This document shows, piece after piece, positions 35,245-42,894 of a DNA stretch of 64,000 nucleotides (positions are counted from its first letter, which is position 1; each line of letters starts with the position of its first letter). Source of the stretch: DAOUAT01 sp964551735 (GTDB lineage Bacteria; Chloroflexota; Anaerolineae; CG2-30-64-16). The stretch covers positions 41,580 to 105,579 of the forward strand of contig CAZKEF010000021.1 of NCBI GenBank assembly GCA_964551735.1. Direction: 5' to 3'. Under the pieces are notes generated by a model that ran no database searches, was not told the origin of the DNA, and saw only the letters and a program-made list of their open reading frames with translations. Both the position numbers and the translations under genes were made by a program.

Positions 35245-36120
35245 TCAGCCGCTGACCCCGCCAGGGAGCAGCATGCGACGCAAGCCGTCGCTCATGAATC
35301 CGATGCCCACCACCAGCAGGGCGATGGCGCCGGCCGGGAACAGCAGCACCCACTGCGCCTGGGTGAAGTAGGTGCGCGCTTCGCCCACCATCAAGCCCCA
35401 GTCGGGGGAAGGGGGTTGCACGCCGAGGCCCAGGAAGCCCAGCGAGGCCACCAGAAAGATCGCGTACGAGAAACGCATGGAGGCCTCGACCGCCAGGGGC
35501 GGGAGGACGTTGGGAAACATCTCGCGGAACATGATGTAGGCGCCGCTTTCGCCGCGCAGCTTGCTGGCCTCGATGAACTGGCGGGTTTTGAGGTCCAGCA
35601 CGACGCTGCGGACGACGCGCGCGACCATGGGGATATACAGGAACCCCACGACCATGATGACGTTGCTGCGCGACGGGCCCAACGTCGCCAGGATGATCAT
35701 TGCCAACATCAGCGGCGGGATGGCCAGCAGGACATCCACCAGGCGCATGGCGATTTCATCCACCACGCCGCCGTAGTAGCCGGAGAAGAGGCCCAGGGCC
35801 AAGCCGAGCAGCACGGCCAGCAGCGTGCCCGAGCCGGCAACCACGAATACATCGCGGCTCCCCACCAGGATGCGGCTTAGGATATCGCGGCCGAACTGAT
35901 CGGTGCCCAGAAGATGCTCCGGGGATGGCGGCTTGAGCCGGTCGGCCAGCACCTGGTCGGAGTACTTGTACGGTGCGATGGCAGGGCCGACGATGGCGAG
36001 CAGGATGAAAAGGCCGACGATGGCGAAGCCCAACAGGGTGGCGGGGTAACGTCGCAGGCGGCGCAAGGTGGCGGCCAGGCGGCCGGGTTTCTTGACTCTG
36101 CTTTCATGGTTGGCGTTCAT
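35245..36120 (-). CDS. ABC transporter permease, DppC type (second system)
   Basis: A 291-residue permease with GTDQFGRDILSRILVGS and the ATPase-contact loop RQFIEASKLRGES. ATG 36120 has GGAGG upstream; the frame open to 36234 runs into a repeat and is rejected as coding. It is followed at 15 bp by the ATPase fusion gene. Confidence 0.92.
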   Translation of the reverse strand: MNANHESRVKKPGRLAATLRRLRRYPATLLGFAIVGLFILLAIVGPAIAPYKYSDQVLADRLKPPSPEHLLGTDQFGRDILSRILVGSRDVFVVAGSGTLLAVLLGLALGLFSGYYGGVVDEIAMRLVDVLLAIPPLMLAMIILATLGPSRSNVIMVVGFLYIPMVARVVRSVVLDLKTRQFIEASKLRGESGAYIMFREMFPNVLPPLAVEASMRFSYAIFLVASLGFLGLGVQPPSPDWGLMVGEARTYFTQAQWVLLFPAGAIALLVVGIGFMSDGLRRMLLPGGVSG

Positions 36121-36206
36121 CGCACGTTGCCTCCGATCTGGCGCTCTCCGAGGTCTTGGGTGCCCGGAGCACCGACACCTGGCGAGTATCCTCTCAATAA
36201 TCCGGG

Positions 36207-36261
36207 GTAGGGGCATGGCCTTGCGCCTGCCCACTGGGCGACCGCAAGGGTGCGCCCCTAC
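36207..36261. repeat. GTAGGGGC...GCCCCTAC palindromic repeat
   Basis: Ends GTAGGGGCA and TGCGCCCCTAC are complementary, with inner CCTTGCG/CGCAAGG arms. A related element with the same ends lies in coding frame at 38683-38745. Confidence 0.65.
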
Positions 36262-36282
36262 AAATTGAAAGGATGCCCTGGC

Positions 36283-36319
36283 GAGACCTTCGAGGTCAGA
36301 GGAACGCCTCGAAGGTCTC
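36283..36319 (-). terminator. hairpin between binding-protein gene and permease gene
   Basis: GAGACCTTCGAGG (36283-36295) and CCTCGAAGGTCTC (36307-36319) form a perfect 13-bp stem just after the stop of the binding-protein gene. There is no T-run. In ABC operons such a hairpin commonly reduces read-through so that the binding protein is made in excess. Confidence 0.5.
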
Positions 36320-36336
36320 AGTGACGCGGGAGGGTT

Positions 36337-37950
36337 CTACTTCTCGAAGTAGACGGGCCGCAGGTCGAGCGTGGAGCCCAGGTAGCTGGTGGGCTTCAGG
36401 CCCTTCAGCTTGGCGCTGGCGCCCCACAGGTTGTTGGCAAAGAAGGGGATGATCACCGGGCCGCGGTCAATGAAGATCTGCTGGATCTTCTTGTAGATCT
36501 CGGCGCGTTTGGCGCGGTCCGGCTCGCTGGCAACCTGTTTGGACAGCTCATCCACCTCTTGGTCGCACCAATGGCTCTCGTTCCATTTGGCCCCACAGGT
36601 GTAGGCCAGGTCCAGGTAGGGCTGCGGATAGGCGCGCGATCCCCAGTCGGTGATGGCCAGGTCGGCCTCCATCCAGAGGTTGTCGGCGCCGTAGTAGACG
36701 TCTACCGGCACGAGCTGGATCTCCATCTTGATGCCCGCTTCGGCGAGCTGCTCTTTCCAGATCGTCGCCATCGCCGGCACGGGGGACGTCTGCTGCGTTG
36801 TCATGGTGATGGAGAGGCCATCGGGGTAGCCGGCCTCTGCCAGCAGCGCCTTGGCCTTGGCCACATCGCGCGTTGGCTCCGGCACATCCAGGTAGAAGTC
36901 GCCGTAGCCGGGGCCGAAGGGCGTGTCGCGGCCTGTGACGCCGAGCCCCTCGAAGGCCGCGGCCAGGATCGCGCTGCGATCGGTCGCCGCCTTGAACGCC
37001 AGGCGGACCTTGTTGTCATCGAACGGCTTGCGGTCCGAGCGCATGCGGATGACATAGGCCAGGTTCGATGGCTTCTCATACACTGCCAGATTCGGGTCGG
37101 CCCTGACCGTTTTCACGAACTCGGATGGGAGATAGGGCATGTAATCAATCTGCCCGCCGCGCAAGGCCTCAACCTGGGCCGACGGGTCGCTGATGAAGAT
37201 GAACTCCATGCCATCCAGGTAGGGGAGCTGATTGCCGTCGGCATCCTTCATCCAGTAGTTTGGGTTGCGCTTGAAGGTCAGCCGATCCTCGGGCAGGTAC
37301 TTCTCGATCATGAAGGGGCCGGTGCCGATGAACTCCTTCTGGGGGTCCTTGATGCCACTCCAGACGATCAGCGCATGGTAGTCGGCGATATCCAGCAGGA
37401 AGTCGGGGTTGGCGGCCTTGAGCTTCATAACAACGGTGTAGTCATCCGGCGTGCTGATGTCCTCGATGTTGCCGTACAGCTCGACGGTTGCCGCGCCGAC
37501 CTGCGGATCGCGCAGGCGATCGAAGGTGGCCTTGACGTCCGTGGCCTTGAGTTCTTCGCCGTTATGGAACTTAACGCCCTTGCGGAGGCTGAAGGTCCAG
37601 GTCAGGCCGTCGGCGCTTGTCTCCCACTTCTCTGCGAGGCTGCGGTTGATGTCCGGTGCGTTGTCTTCGTCAACATAAGCCAGGAAATCGCCCCACTGTT
37701 TGCCGATTTCGTCGTCGGCAATGGAGCTGAGGAACGCGGGGTCAAGGTTGGTAGGTGCGATGTAGCCGTGGCGGAGGATGCCGCCGTACTTGGAGGGCGC
37801 CGCGGGCGCCTGGGTAGGCTCGGCTGCAGCCGGCGCCTTCGTTGGTTCGGGCGCGGGTTGTGCCGCTGGCTGCTGCGCGCACGCGCCCAGCAGCAGGCTA
37901 AGGATGATCACGCTCGCAATCATCAGGCTGAACTTTCGAGACGGTTGCAT
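36337..37950 (-). CDS. ABC transporter substrate-binding protein, peptide type (second system)
   Basis: A 537-residue SBP_bac_5 lipoprotein with a Sec-type signal and lipobox LLLGAC near residue 24, then a Pro/Ala/Glu linker. Core motifs: GVKFHNGEELKATDV, EFIGTGPF, DNKVRLAFKAATD. Unlike the proteins at 1 and 23514 it has no twin-arginine signal, so it is a distinct lineage. ATG 37950 follows AAGGAGG. It is first of a binding protein-DppC-ATPase-DppB-MttB run. Confidence 0.93.
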   Translation of the reverse strand: MQPSRKFSLMIASVIILSLLLGACAQQPAAQPAPEPTKAPAAAEPTQAPAAPSKYGGILRHGYIAPTNLDPAFLSSIADDEIGKQWGDFLAYVDEDNAPDINRSLAEKWETSADGLTWTFSLRKGVKFHNGEELKATDVKATFDRLRDPQVGAATVELYGNIEDISTPDDYTVVMKLKAANPDFLLDIADYHALIVWSGIKDPQKEFIGTGPFMIEKYLPEDRLTFKRNPNYWMKDADGNQLPYLDGMEFIFISDPSAQVEALRGGQIDYMPYLPSEFVKTVRADPNLAVYEKPSNLAYVIRMRSDRKPFDDNKVRLAFKAATDRSAILAAAFEGLGVTGRDTPFGPGYGDFYLDVPEPTRDVAKAKALLAEAGYPDGLSITMTTQQTSPVPAMATIWKEQLAEAGIKMEIQLVPVDVYYGADNLWMEADLAITDWGSRAYPQPYLDLAYTCGAKWNESHWCDQEVDELSKQVASEPDRAKRAEIYKKIQQIFIDRGPVIIPFFANNLWGASAKLKGLKPTSYLGSTLDLRPVYFEK

Positions 37951-38061
37951 TGCTTTCCTCCTTCTGGAATGTGAATCTGAAGAAGCTGGTTGACGTCATC
38001 TGCGATCGGTGTCGGCGTGTCCTCCTTTCTGGAAAGTCTACCACGAAGTATGGGTTTGATC

Positions 38062-39501
38062 TTAGCCGCTGGCGAGCGTCTCAAAGAGCTGTTGTACGTT
38101 GGGCATCTGCTCGAATTGCCACAGCATGCCAGCCAGCGCATCGATCTGGTCACCGGCCAGCACGAAACCGGCCATCCAGCGGAACTTGTCCTCCATGCGC
38201 GCCTCATCCCACCCCGGCTGTGGGAAGCGCAGCCCGCCATCCACCACCCCGGAGCAGAACTCGCGTCCGTCGCACAGGGTGATGGTGACGACGCTGGCAA
38301 AGCGGCCAGCCGGGTCGCCCTGCTCGAAGAGCCGGCACAGCCGATCCATCTCGGCGTCCTCGACCACTTTTACTTTTGCGGCCAGCTCGCGGATGCGGGG
38401 ATCGGACAGTCGCGACTCCAGCATCTGCGCCGGGCCGATCTCGCCATCCACCAGCATGGCCGCCAGCGGCCATGCCTGGTTGAACTGCGCCTCCTCGGAG
38501 GTCGCCGGCAGGCCTTCGAACAGCCCCTTGGTGCTGCGGCTGGCCGCCACCGTGATCCCCGCGATTTCGTTTAGGGCGATGGTGTGCTCGCCCACCAGCC
38601 GGCGAGCGCCCTCGACGCCCGCGTGCGCCCAGCCGCAGCAGGCATAGCGGGCCGGTTTCCAGGCGACGCCCTCGACCATCATGTAGGGGCGGGTCTCTCT
38701 GGGCAATTCGAGAGCGGGGGACTTCTCGGGAAGACCCGCCCCTACCACCAGGCCACCAAAATCCTTCGCCCACGCCTGATACTCCGGGAACGCCAACAGG
38801 GTGGGGATGCCGGTGTAGCCCCGCGCAGCCAGCCCGGCCGCAGTCACCCCGCTCATGGCCGCCCAGCCGATGCCGTGCTTGACCATGCCCGGCCTGGCCG
38901 CGTCGCGCATCATCGGCATGTTGCCCGCGTGGTACTCGGCGATGCCCAGCGCATGACCGGCTTGCTCCGGGGACAGCCGCATCAGGTTGGCGGCCACGGC
39001 CGCACACGCCACGCTGCCCCACGACCCACACGCCTGGTAGACGTCGCGGGAGGCGTGCCAGCAGCGGCCGATCCGGTGGGCCACCTCGTAGCCCACTACC
39101 ATCGCGGTCAGCAGTTCCGCGCCGCTGCGGCCCAACGCCTCGGCCACCGCCAGCGCGGTCGGGAAGATCTGCGCGCCCGCGTGACCGTAGGCATAGCGGG
39201 CGCTGTCGTCTAGGTCCAGGCCGTTGGTTGCGTTCCCGTTGGCGAACGCGGCCCCGGCCATGCTGGCCCGCAGGCCGTGCAAGCCCCGGCCGGGAGCGTG
39301 CCGCAGGATCGTGGCCTGGTTTCCGCCCCAGGATTCGACTGCGTAGTCGGCCGAGATGCGGCTGACCTGCGTCAGCGTGCCGGCAATGGTCGCGCCCAGG
39401 TTGTCGGCGAAGCACATGCGAACCTTACGCTGGACCGCCGTTGGTAGCGCGTCCCAGCGCGTCTCGGCGACGAAGCGAGCTGCGAGTTCGTGGCCGTTCA
39501 T
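38062..39501 (-). CDS. MmgE/PrpD family protein 2, with in-frame repeat insertion
   Basis: A 479-residue relative of 28865-30211, sharing DNLGATIAGT, FANGNATNGLDLDD, SWGSVACAAVAANLMRL, HALGIAEYHAGNMPMM and SEEAQFNQAWPLA. Residues about 253-273 (AGLPEKSPALELPRETRP) are encoded by a palindromic repeat with GTAGGGGCGGGTCT ends and are missing in the paralog, so they are an insertion tolerated in frame. ATG 39501 has GAGGAG close upstream. It follows the two opine-dehydrogenase-like genes and precedes the second importer. Reaction unknown. Confidence 0.88.
   Translation of the reverse strand: MNGHELAARFVAETRWDALPTAVQRKVRMCFADNLGATIAGTLTQVSRISADYAVESWGGNQATILRHAPGRGLHGLRASMAGAAFANGNATNGLDLDDSARYAYGHAGAQIFPTALAVAEALGRSGAELLTAMVVGYEVAHRIGRCWHASRDVYQACGSWGSVACAAVAANLMRLSPEQAGHALGIAEYHAGNMPMMRDAARPGMVKHGIGWAAMSGVTAAGLAARGYTGIPTLLAFPEYQAWAKDFGGLVVGAGLPEKSPALELPRETRPYMMVEGVAWKPARYACCGWAHAGVEGARRLVGEHTIALNEIAGITVAASRSTKGLFEGLPATSEEAQFNQAWPLAAMLVDGEIGPAQMLESRLSDPRIRELAAKVKVVEDAEMDRLCRLFEQGDPAGRFASVVTITLCDGREFCSGVVDGGLRFPQPGWDEARMEDKFRWMAGFVLAGDQIDALAGMLWQFEQMPNVQQLFETLASG
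38683..38745. repeat. in-frame palindromic repeat inside MmgE/PrpD gene 2
   Basis: Ends GTAGGGGCGGGTCT (38683-38696) and AGACCCGCCCCTAC (38732-38745) are perfect complements, with GGGCAATTCGAG/GGGGGACTTCTCGGG inside. It has no stop codon in the gene's frame and adds about 21 residues. Confidence 0.85.
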
Positions 39502-39525
39502 GTCTCCTCGTTTCGATGGCTCCGT

Positions 39526-39549
39526 AGAGGTGTTGCATGCAACATCTCT
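39526..39549. repeat. near-perfect palindrome centred on TGTTGCATGCAACA
   Basis: AGAGGTGTTGCA|TGCAACATCTCT has one mismatch in 24 bp and lies between two genes of the same operon. It could be a processing hairpin or another mobile palindrome. Confidence 0.6.
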
Positions 39550-39559
39550 GCGGGGGATG

Positions 39560-40678
39560 TCATGCCTGCGGTTGGCCGGTCGTCGCGTAGGCGATGATCT
39601 GGTCGCGGGTCATGCCGGCCAGGCCGAGCTTCTCCAGCGTCAGGCCCTCTGCCCGGTAATCGTAGCCGGTGAAGACCGCGGTCAGGTCGGTCATGGCCGT
39701 GGTCACGGGGGTGGTCAGGCCGGCGACGCGGGCCAGCTCTTCCATCGGGATGAAGGAGTAGCAGATGTCTTCCACCAACAGCCGCTCGATCTCCTCGATC
39801 TGGTTCCACTTTTGGGCGTGGCGGTCGGTGGGTGAGCCGTGCTGCTCGTACAGGTTGCTGCCCGCCAGCTCGTAGATGGCCCGGCAGTCGTCGGGCCAGG
39901 TGTCGGTGACGCAGTCGTAGGCCGCGGCCACCCTCATGCGGTCCACGTCGTGCGCATCGGTCAGCTTGGATGCACACATGGACACTTCGCCGTAGAACCG
40001 GAAGACGCGCGCCCGCTCGAAGAAGAACTCCGCCTTGGGCAGGGTGATCTGGACGTGGACGCCGGGGTTGCCGGGCCGCAGGTTGAGCTCGATGACGTTC
40101 TTGCAGAGGCGGGTCTGCGGATAGACCTTCTGGATCGCTGCCAGCGCGGCGCCGTTGCCGGCGGCCGGCCAGGCCGAGATGTACAGCGCCCGCTTCCAGT
40201 TGCCGATCTCCACCGCGGCCGGCCCGATCTTGCCGCTCAGATAGGGCATGATGACCATTTCCACGAAGGTATATGTTCCGTCGAAGGCGCCGGTGGCCCG
40301 GAGCAGATCGCGGTAGCGGAACGAGGCCCAATAGCTGGTGGTGACGACGACCACCTGGCCCCGGGCGAAGTGGGGCGCCAGGTGCTCCAGGAACGGCCCC
40401 ACCGCCATTGCCGGCACGTTGATGAAGACCAGTTCACTGCCGGCCAGCGCCTCCGCGGCGTCGTCCGTGATGACGTTTAGCCTCGCCAGCCCCGTCTTGC
40501 CGAAAAAGGGCAGCCCGGTCAGGGTGATGCCGCCGGCCGCCCGGATCGGCTCCAGGTTGGCCCGGAACGCTGGCGTCTCGTAGAGGTTGACCCGGCACCC
40601 CATCAGCGCCAGGTCGGCGGCCATGGCCATGCCGCCGCTGCCGCAGCCGCAGATTGTGACATTGGGAAGATGGCTCAT
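39560..40678 (-). CDS. NAD(P)-binding opine/octopine dehydrogenase family protein 2
   Basis: A 372-residue protein: N-terminal Rossmann domain with GCGSGGMAMAADLALMG (10-26) and a C-terminal helical domain typical of octopine/nopaline dehydrogenases. The family reversibly forms or cleaves opines (amino acid joined to a keto acid) using NAD(P)H. ATG 40678 overlaps the stop of the upstream paralog by one base (TAATG), so they are translated together. The frame extends to 40924 but that is the neighbour's coding region. A catabolic role, oxidatively cleaving secondary amines, fits the context (inference). Confidence 0.83.
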   Translation of the reverse strand: MSHLPNVTICGCGSGGMAMAADLALMGCRVNLYETPAFRANLEPIRAAGGITLTGLPFFGKTGLARLNVITDDAAEALAGSELVFINVPAMAVGPFLEHLAPHFARGQVVVVTTSYWASFRYRDLLRATGAFDGTYTFVEMVIMPYLSGKIGPAAVEIGNWKRALYISAWPAAGNGAALAAIQKVYPQTRLCKNVIELNLRPGNPGVHVQITLPKAEFFFERARVFRFYGEVSMCASKLTDAHDVDRMRVAAAYDCVTDTWPDDCRAIYELAGSNLYEQHGSPTDRHAQKWNQIEEIERLLVEDICYSFIPMEELARVAGLTTPVTTAMTDLTAVFTGYDYRAEGLTLEKLGLAGMTRDQIIAYATTGQPQA

Positions 40679-41787
40679 TAGTGCTCTCCAGTCATGATGA
40701 ACTGCTTGATCTGCGTGAGATTTAGTCCGGCAAGCCCCAGGTCGGCCAACGATGCGCCCAGGCCCCAGTAGTCCACGCCCAACATGACCCCCATGACTTC
40801 GATCATGGCTTTCGTGGCCCCCAATTCGACGCCGATGGCATCGGCCAGGCGTACCATGGGCACGTAGGCGTACACCAGGTCTTCGTCCACGAGCTGCTTG
40901 ATGTAGTCGCTTGTCGCCCACCAATCAATCAGATTGGACTTGCGCATGATCTGTGCCATGTCGTCGCCCGTGGCCTCGTACGCCGTGGTGTAGTAGGCCA
41001 ACTGCGTCTCGTAGCCCTCGCAGCCGAGCGCGGCCGACAGCCTTTCCCGGTCGGCATCATAGGCCTTCATCAGCCGGGAACCCATGGCCGTCGCGTCCGC
41101 GTAGAGTTTGCCGCCCATGTAACGGTCGAAGTACGGCCCGGCCACGGGCACCACCATCGGCACCGTCATCGCCGGGTTGCCGCCCGAGGCAATATCAACT
41201 TCGAAGACGTTGTTGGCTTTCTCGTATTGGGTGTAGATCTGTCGGAGCACCTGGAAGACGTGCTCGCTGGCGGCGCCGGGGAACGCGGCCACCCGGAAGC
41301 GCCGCTTGTAACGGCTGATGTGCACCGAGTTGCCCGCATCCCTGAACGCGGCATATGGCATGATGTTGGATTGGGCCAGGATCACCTTAGCGCCGAGGGT
41401 CTTGAGCCGGTTAACGTGGCGCAGGCAGGCCCAGTAGGAGGTGTTGAACAGGATGATCTGGCCGTCCCGCAGGTGCGGGGCCAACGCATCGAAGAACGCG
41501 GCGTGGTACATCGCGGGGACGGTAATCATGATCACGTCGGCCCCGGCGGCTGCCTCGGCCGGGTCGGTCGTGGCGCATTTCAGCGCGGCGAAGCCGGTCT
41601 TGCCGGACGTGGTGGCGGAGGCTGGGGTGACTTCGATGCCCCCGGCATCCCGGATGGGCCGGATCTGACCGGCGAGTTTCTCAAGCTCGAAGAGAGATAC
41701 CTCGAATTCCTTCAAGGCACAGTCGCCGGCGATGGACAGGCCGGCGTTGCCGGCGCCGCAGACGGCGATGCGGGGTGGGGTGGACAT
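40678..41787 (-). CDS. NAD(P)-binding opine/octopine dehydrogenase family protein 1
   Basis: A 369-residue paralog of the next gene. The nucleotide-binding motif is GAGNAGLSIAGDCAL (11-25), followed by VIMITVPAMYHAAFFDALAP and LFNTSYWACLRH, which the partner also has in similar form. ATG 41787 follows AAGGAGGT. It is the first gene of the operon running to 27729 or so, behind a good promoter that is shared with the divergent XRE-cupin regulator. The pair may form a heteromer. Confidence 0.84.
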   Translation of the reverse strand: MSTPPRIAVCGAGNAGLSIAGDCALKEFEVSLFELEKLAGQIRPIRDAGGIEVTPASATTSGKTGFAALKCATTDPAEAAAGADVIMITVPAMYHAAFFDALAPHLRDGQIILFNTSYWACLRHVNRLKTLGAKVILAQSNIMPYAAFRDAGNSVHISRYKRRFRVAAFPGAASEHVFQVLRQIYTQYEKANNVFEVDIASGGNPAMTVPMVVPVAGPYFDRYMGGKLYADATAMGSRLMKAYDADRERLSAALGCEGYETQLAYYTTAYEATGDDMAQIMRKSNLIDWWATSDYIKQLVDEDLVYAYVPMVRLADAIGVELGATKAMIEVMGVMLGVDYWGLGASLADLGLAGLNLTQIKQFIMTGEH

Positions 41788-41834
41788 AGCAACTACCTCC
41801 TTGTGAAAGGATGGTCGTGTCGGAGATATTTCCT

Positions 41835-41862
41835 ATTATGACACATGTTTCCAGTTTGTCAA
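41835..41862 (-). promoter_or_regulatory. promoter of the opine-dehydrogenase operon with overlapping operator-like repeats
   Basis: On the minus strand TTGACA (41857-41862) and CATAAT (41835-41840) are 16 bp apart. TGACA (41839-41843) and TGTCA (41857-41861) are inverted repeats spanning the promoter, and GACAT-GCT-ATGTC (41874-41886) lies just behind it. The divergent XRE-cupin protein is the natural candidate to bind here. Confidence 0.55.
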
Positions 41863-41993
41863 AAACGAGTCTTGACATGCTATGTCCACTTGCTGGATGG
41901 CCCTCTCATCCTGGCGCAGTCCTACCAACGATGGATTTGACGGCGGTCCGGGAGTGTGTCACAATTGCCCCGTCACGACCCAGGAGGCACATG

Positions 41994-42590
41994 ATGTCGG
42001 AACAGGATAAGCGGCAGTCAATCGGAAACAACATCAGGTTGTTGAGATCCAGCCGAGGGCTGTCTGCACGCGCGCTGGCCGCGCGCGTTGGGATCACGCC
42101 CAGCTATCTCAGCAAGCTCGAACGCGGCCTGGCCCGGCTGTCGGTTGATCTGGTCCAAAGAATCAGTGCTGAGATGCAGGTCGCGCCAGGTGACCTGCTC
42201 ACGCCGGGGCTTAAGGTTGCGGCGAATGGGTCGCCGGTATCCGTTAACACTGCGGTATCCCTGATCCGCGCGGATGAGCGCAGGATCCTACGCCTCCCCA
42301 AGTATCCTTACGATCTGGAGCTTCTGACGCCCTACGGTCGCGGGCAACTCGAGGTGAACTGGGTGGAACTGGCGCCAGGGGTGGGTGATCCGGCGCCCAA
42401 GTCGCACGACAACAGCGAGGAGTGCCTGTTGCTGCTGAAGGGGATCCTCCACGTCATAGTAGCCGATCAGCTCTACGTCCTAAATCCGGGCGACTGCATC
42501 ACCTATCATTCACGAACCCCGCACCTTGTGAGGAACCCGGGGCGGGAACGCGCCGTGTGGGTGTGGATCGCGACGCCGCCGGAGCTTTAG
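41994..42590 (+). CDS. XRE-family transcriptional regulator with C-terminal cupin domain
   Basis: A 198-residue regulator. Residues about 8-66 form the helix-turn-helix (IGNNIRLLRSSRGLSARALA, then ITPSYLSKLERG); residues about 110-190 are a cupin_2 domain (SHDNSEECLLLLKG, LNPGDCITYHSRTPHLVRN). AGGAGG at 41982-41987 favours the ATG at 41994 over the one at 41991; the upstream extension to 41811 has no family support. This type usually senses a small metabolite through the cupin. It is divergent from the opine-dehydrogenase operon and probably controls it. Confidence 0.9.
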   Translation: MSEQDKRQSIGNNIRLLRSSRGLSARALAARVGITPSYLSKLERGLARLSVDLVQRISAEMQVAPGDLLTPGLKVAANGSPVSVNTAVSLIRADERRILRLPKYPYDLELLTPYGRGQLEVNWVELAPGVGDPAPKSHDNSEECLLLLKGILHVIVADQLYVLNPGDCITYHSRTPHLVRNPGRERAVWVWIATPPEL

Positions 42591-42894
42591 ATCACCACAC
42601 TCCGCTTTTCAGGAAATTCCCAAAGACGAGATGCTTCGCTGGTATTTCGCCGCGACCGATCTTGTGCTGCCGACCTGCTGCCTTGAAACACCCAAGACGA
42701 GATGCTTCGCTGGACACTCGCCGCAACGGGAATTGAACTGTTGACCCGCTCAGCATGACATAAGAGAATTCCTTGCTGGGGGACATGACGCTCGCGGCAT
42801 GGGGAACTCAGCATGACAGTTGGAGCGGTGCAGATCAATCAGGTGTCTCTTCCGGCACGATAGGGCACAAAGCAACGACGTTGCGTTTGCCGTT
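42591..42894. repeat. 304-bp gene-free stretch with direct repeats
   Basis: The 20-bp sequence starting AAGACGAGATGCTTCGCTGG occurs at 42623-42642 and again at 42694-42713, with CTCAGCATGACA twice further right (about 42746 and 42809). The short ORFs here overlap the repeats and have no family support. It separates the convergent XRE-cupin and MttB copy 8 genes. Confidence 0.65.

Noticed and set aside
36121..36234. Upstream extension of the second DppC-type permease
   Set aside because: The sequence is repeat-derived and Arg-rich, and ATG 36120 has a proper GGAGG site.
42422..42838. Short ORFs at 42422-42736 and 42587-42838
   Set aside because: They overlap the regulator's coding end or dispersed repeats and show no protein-like pattern.
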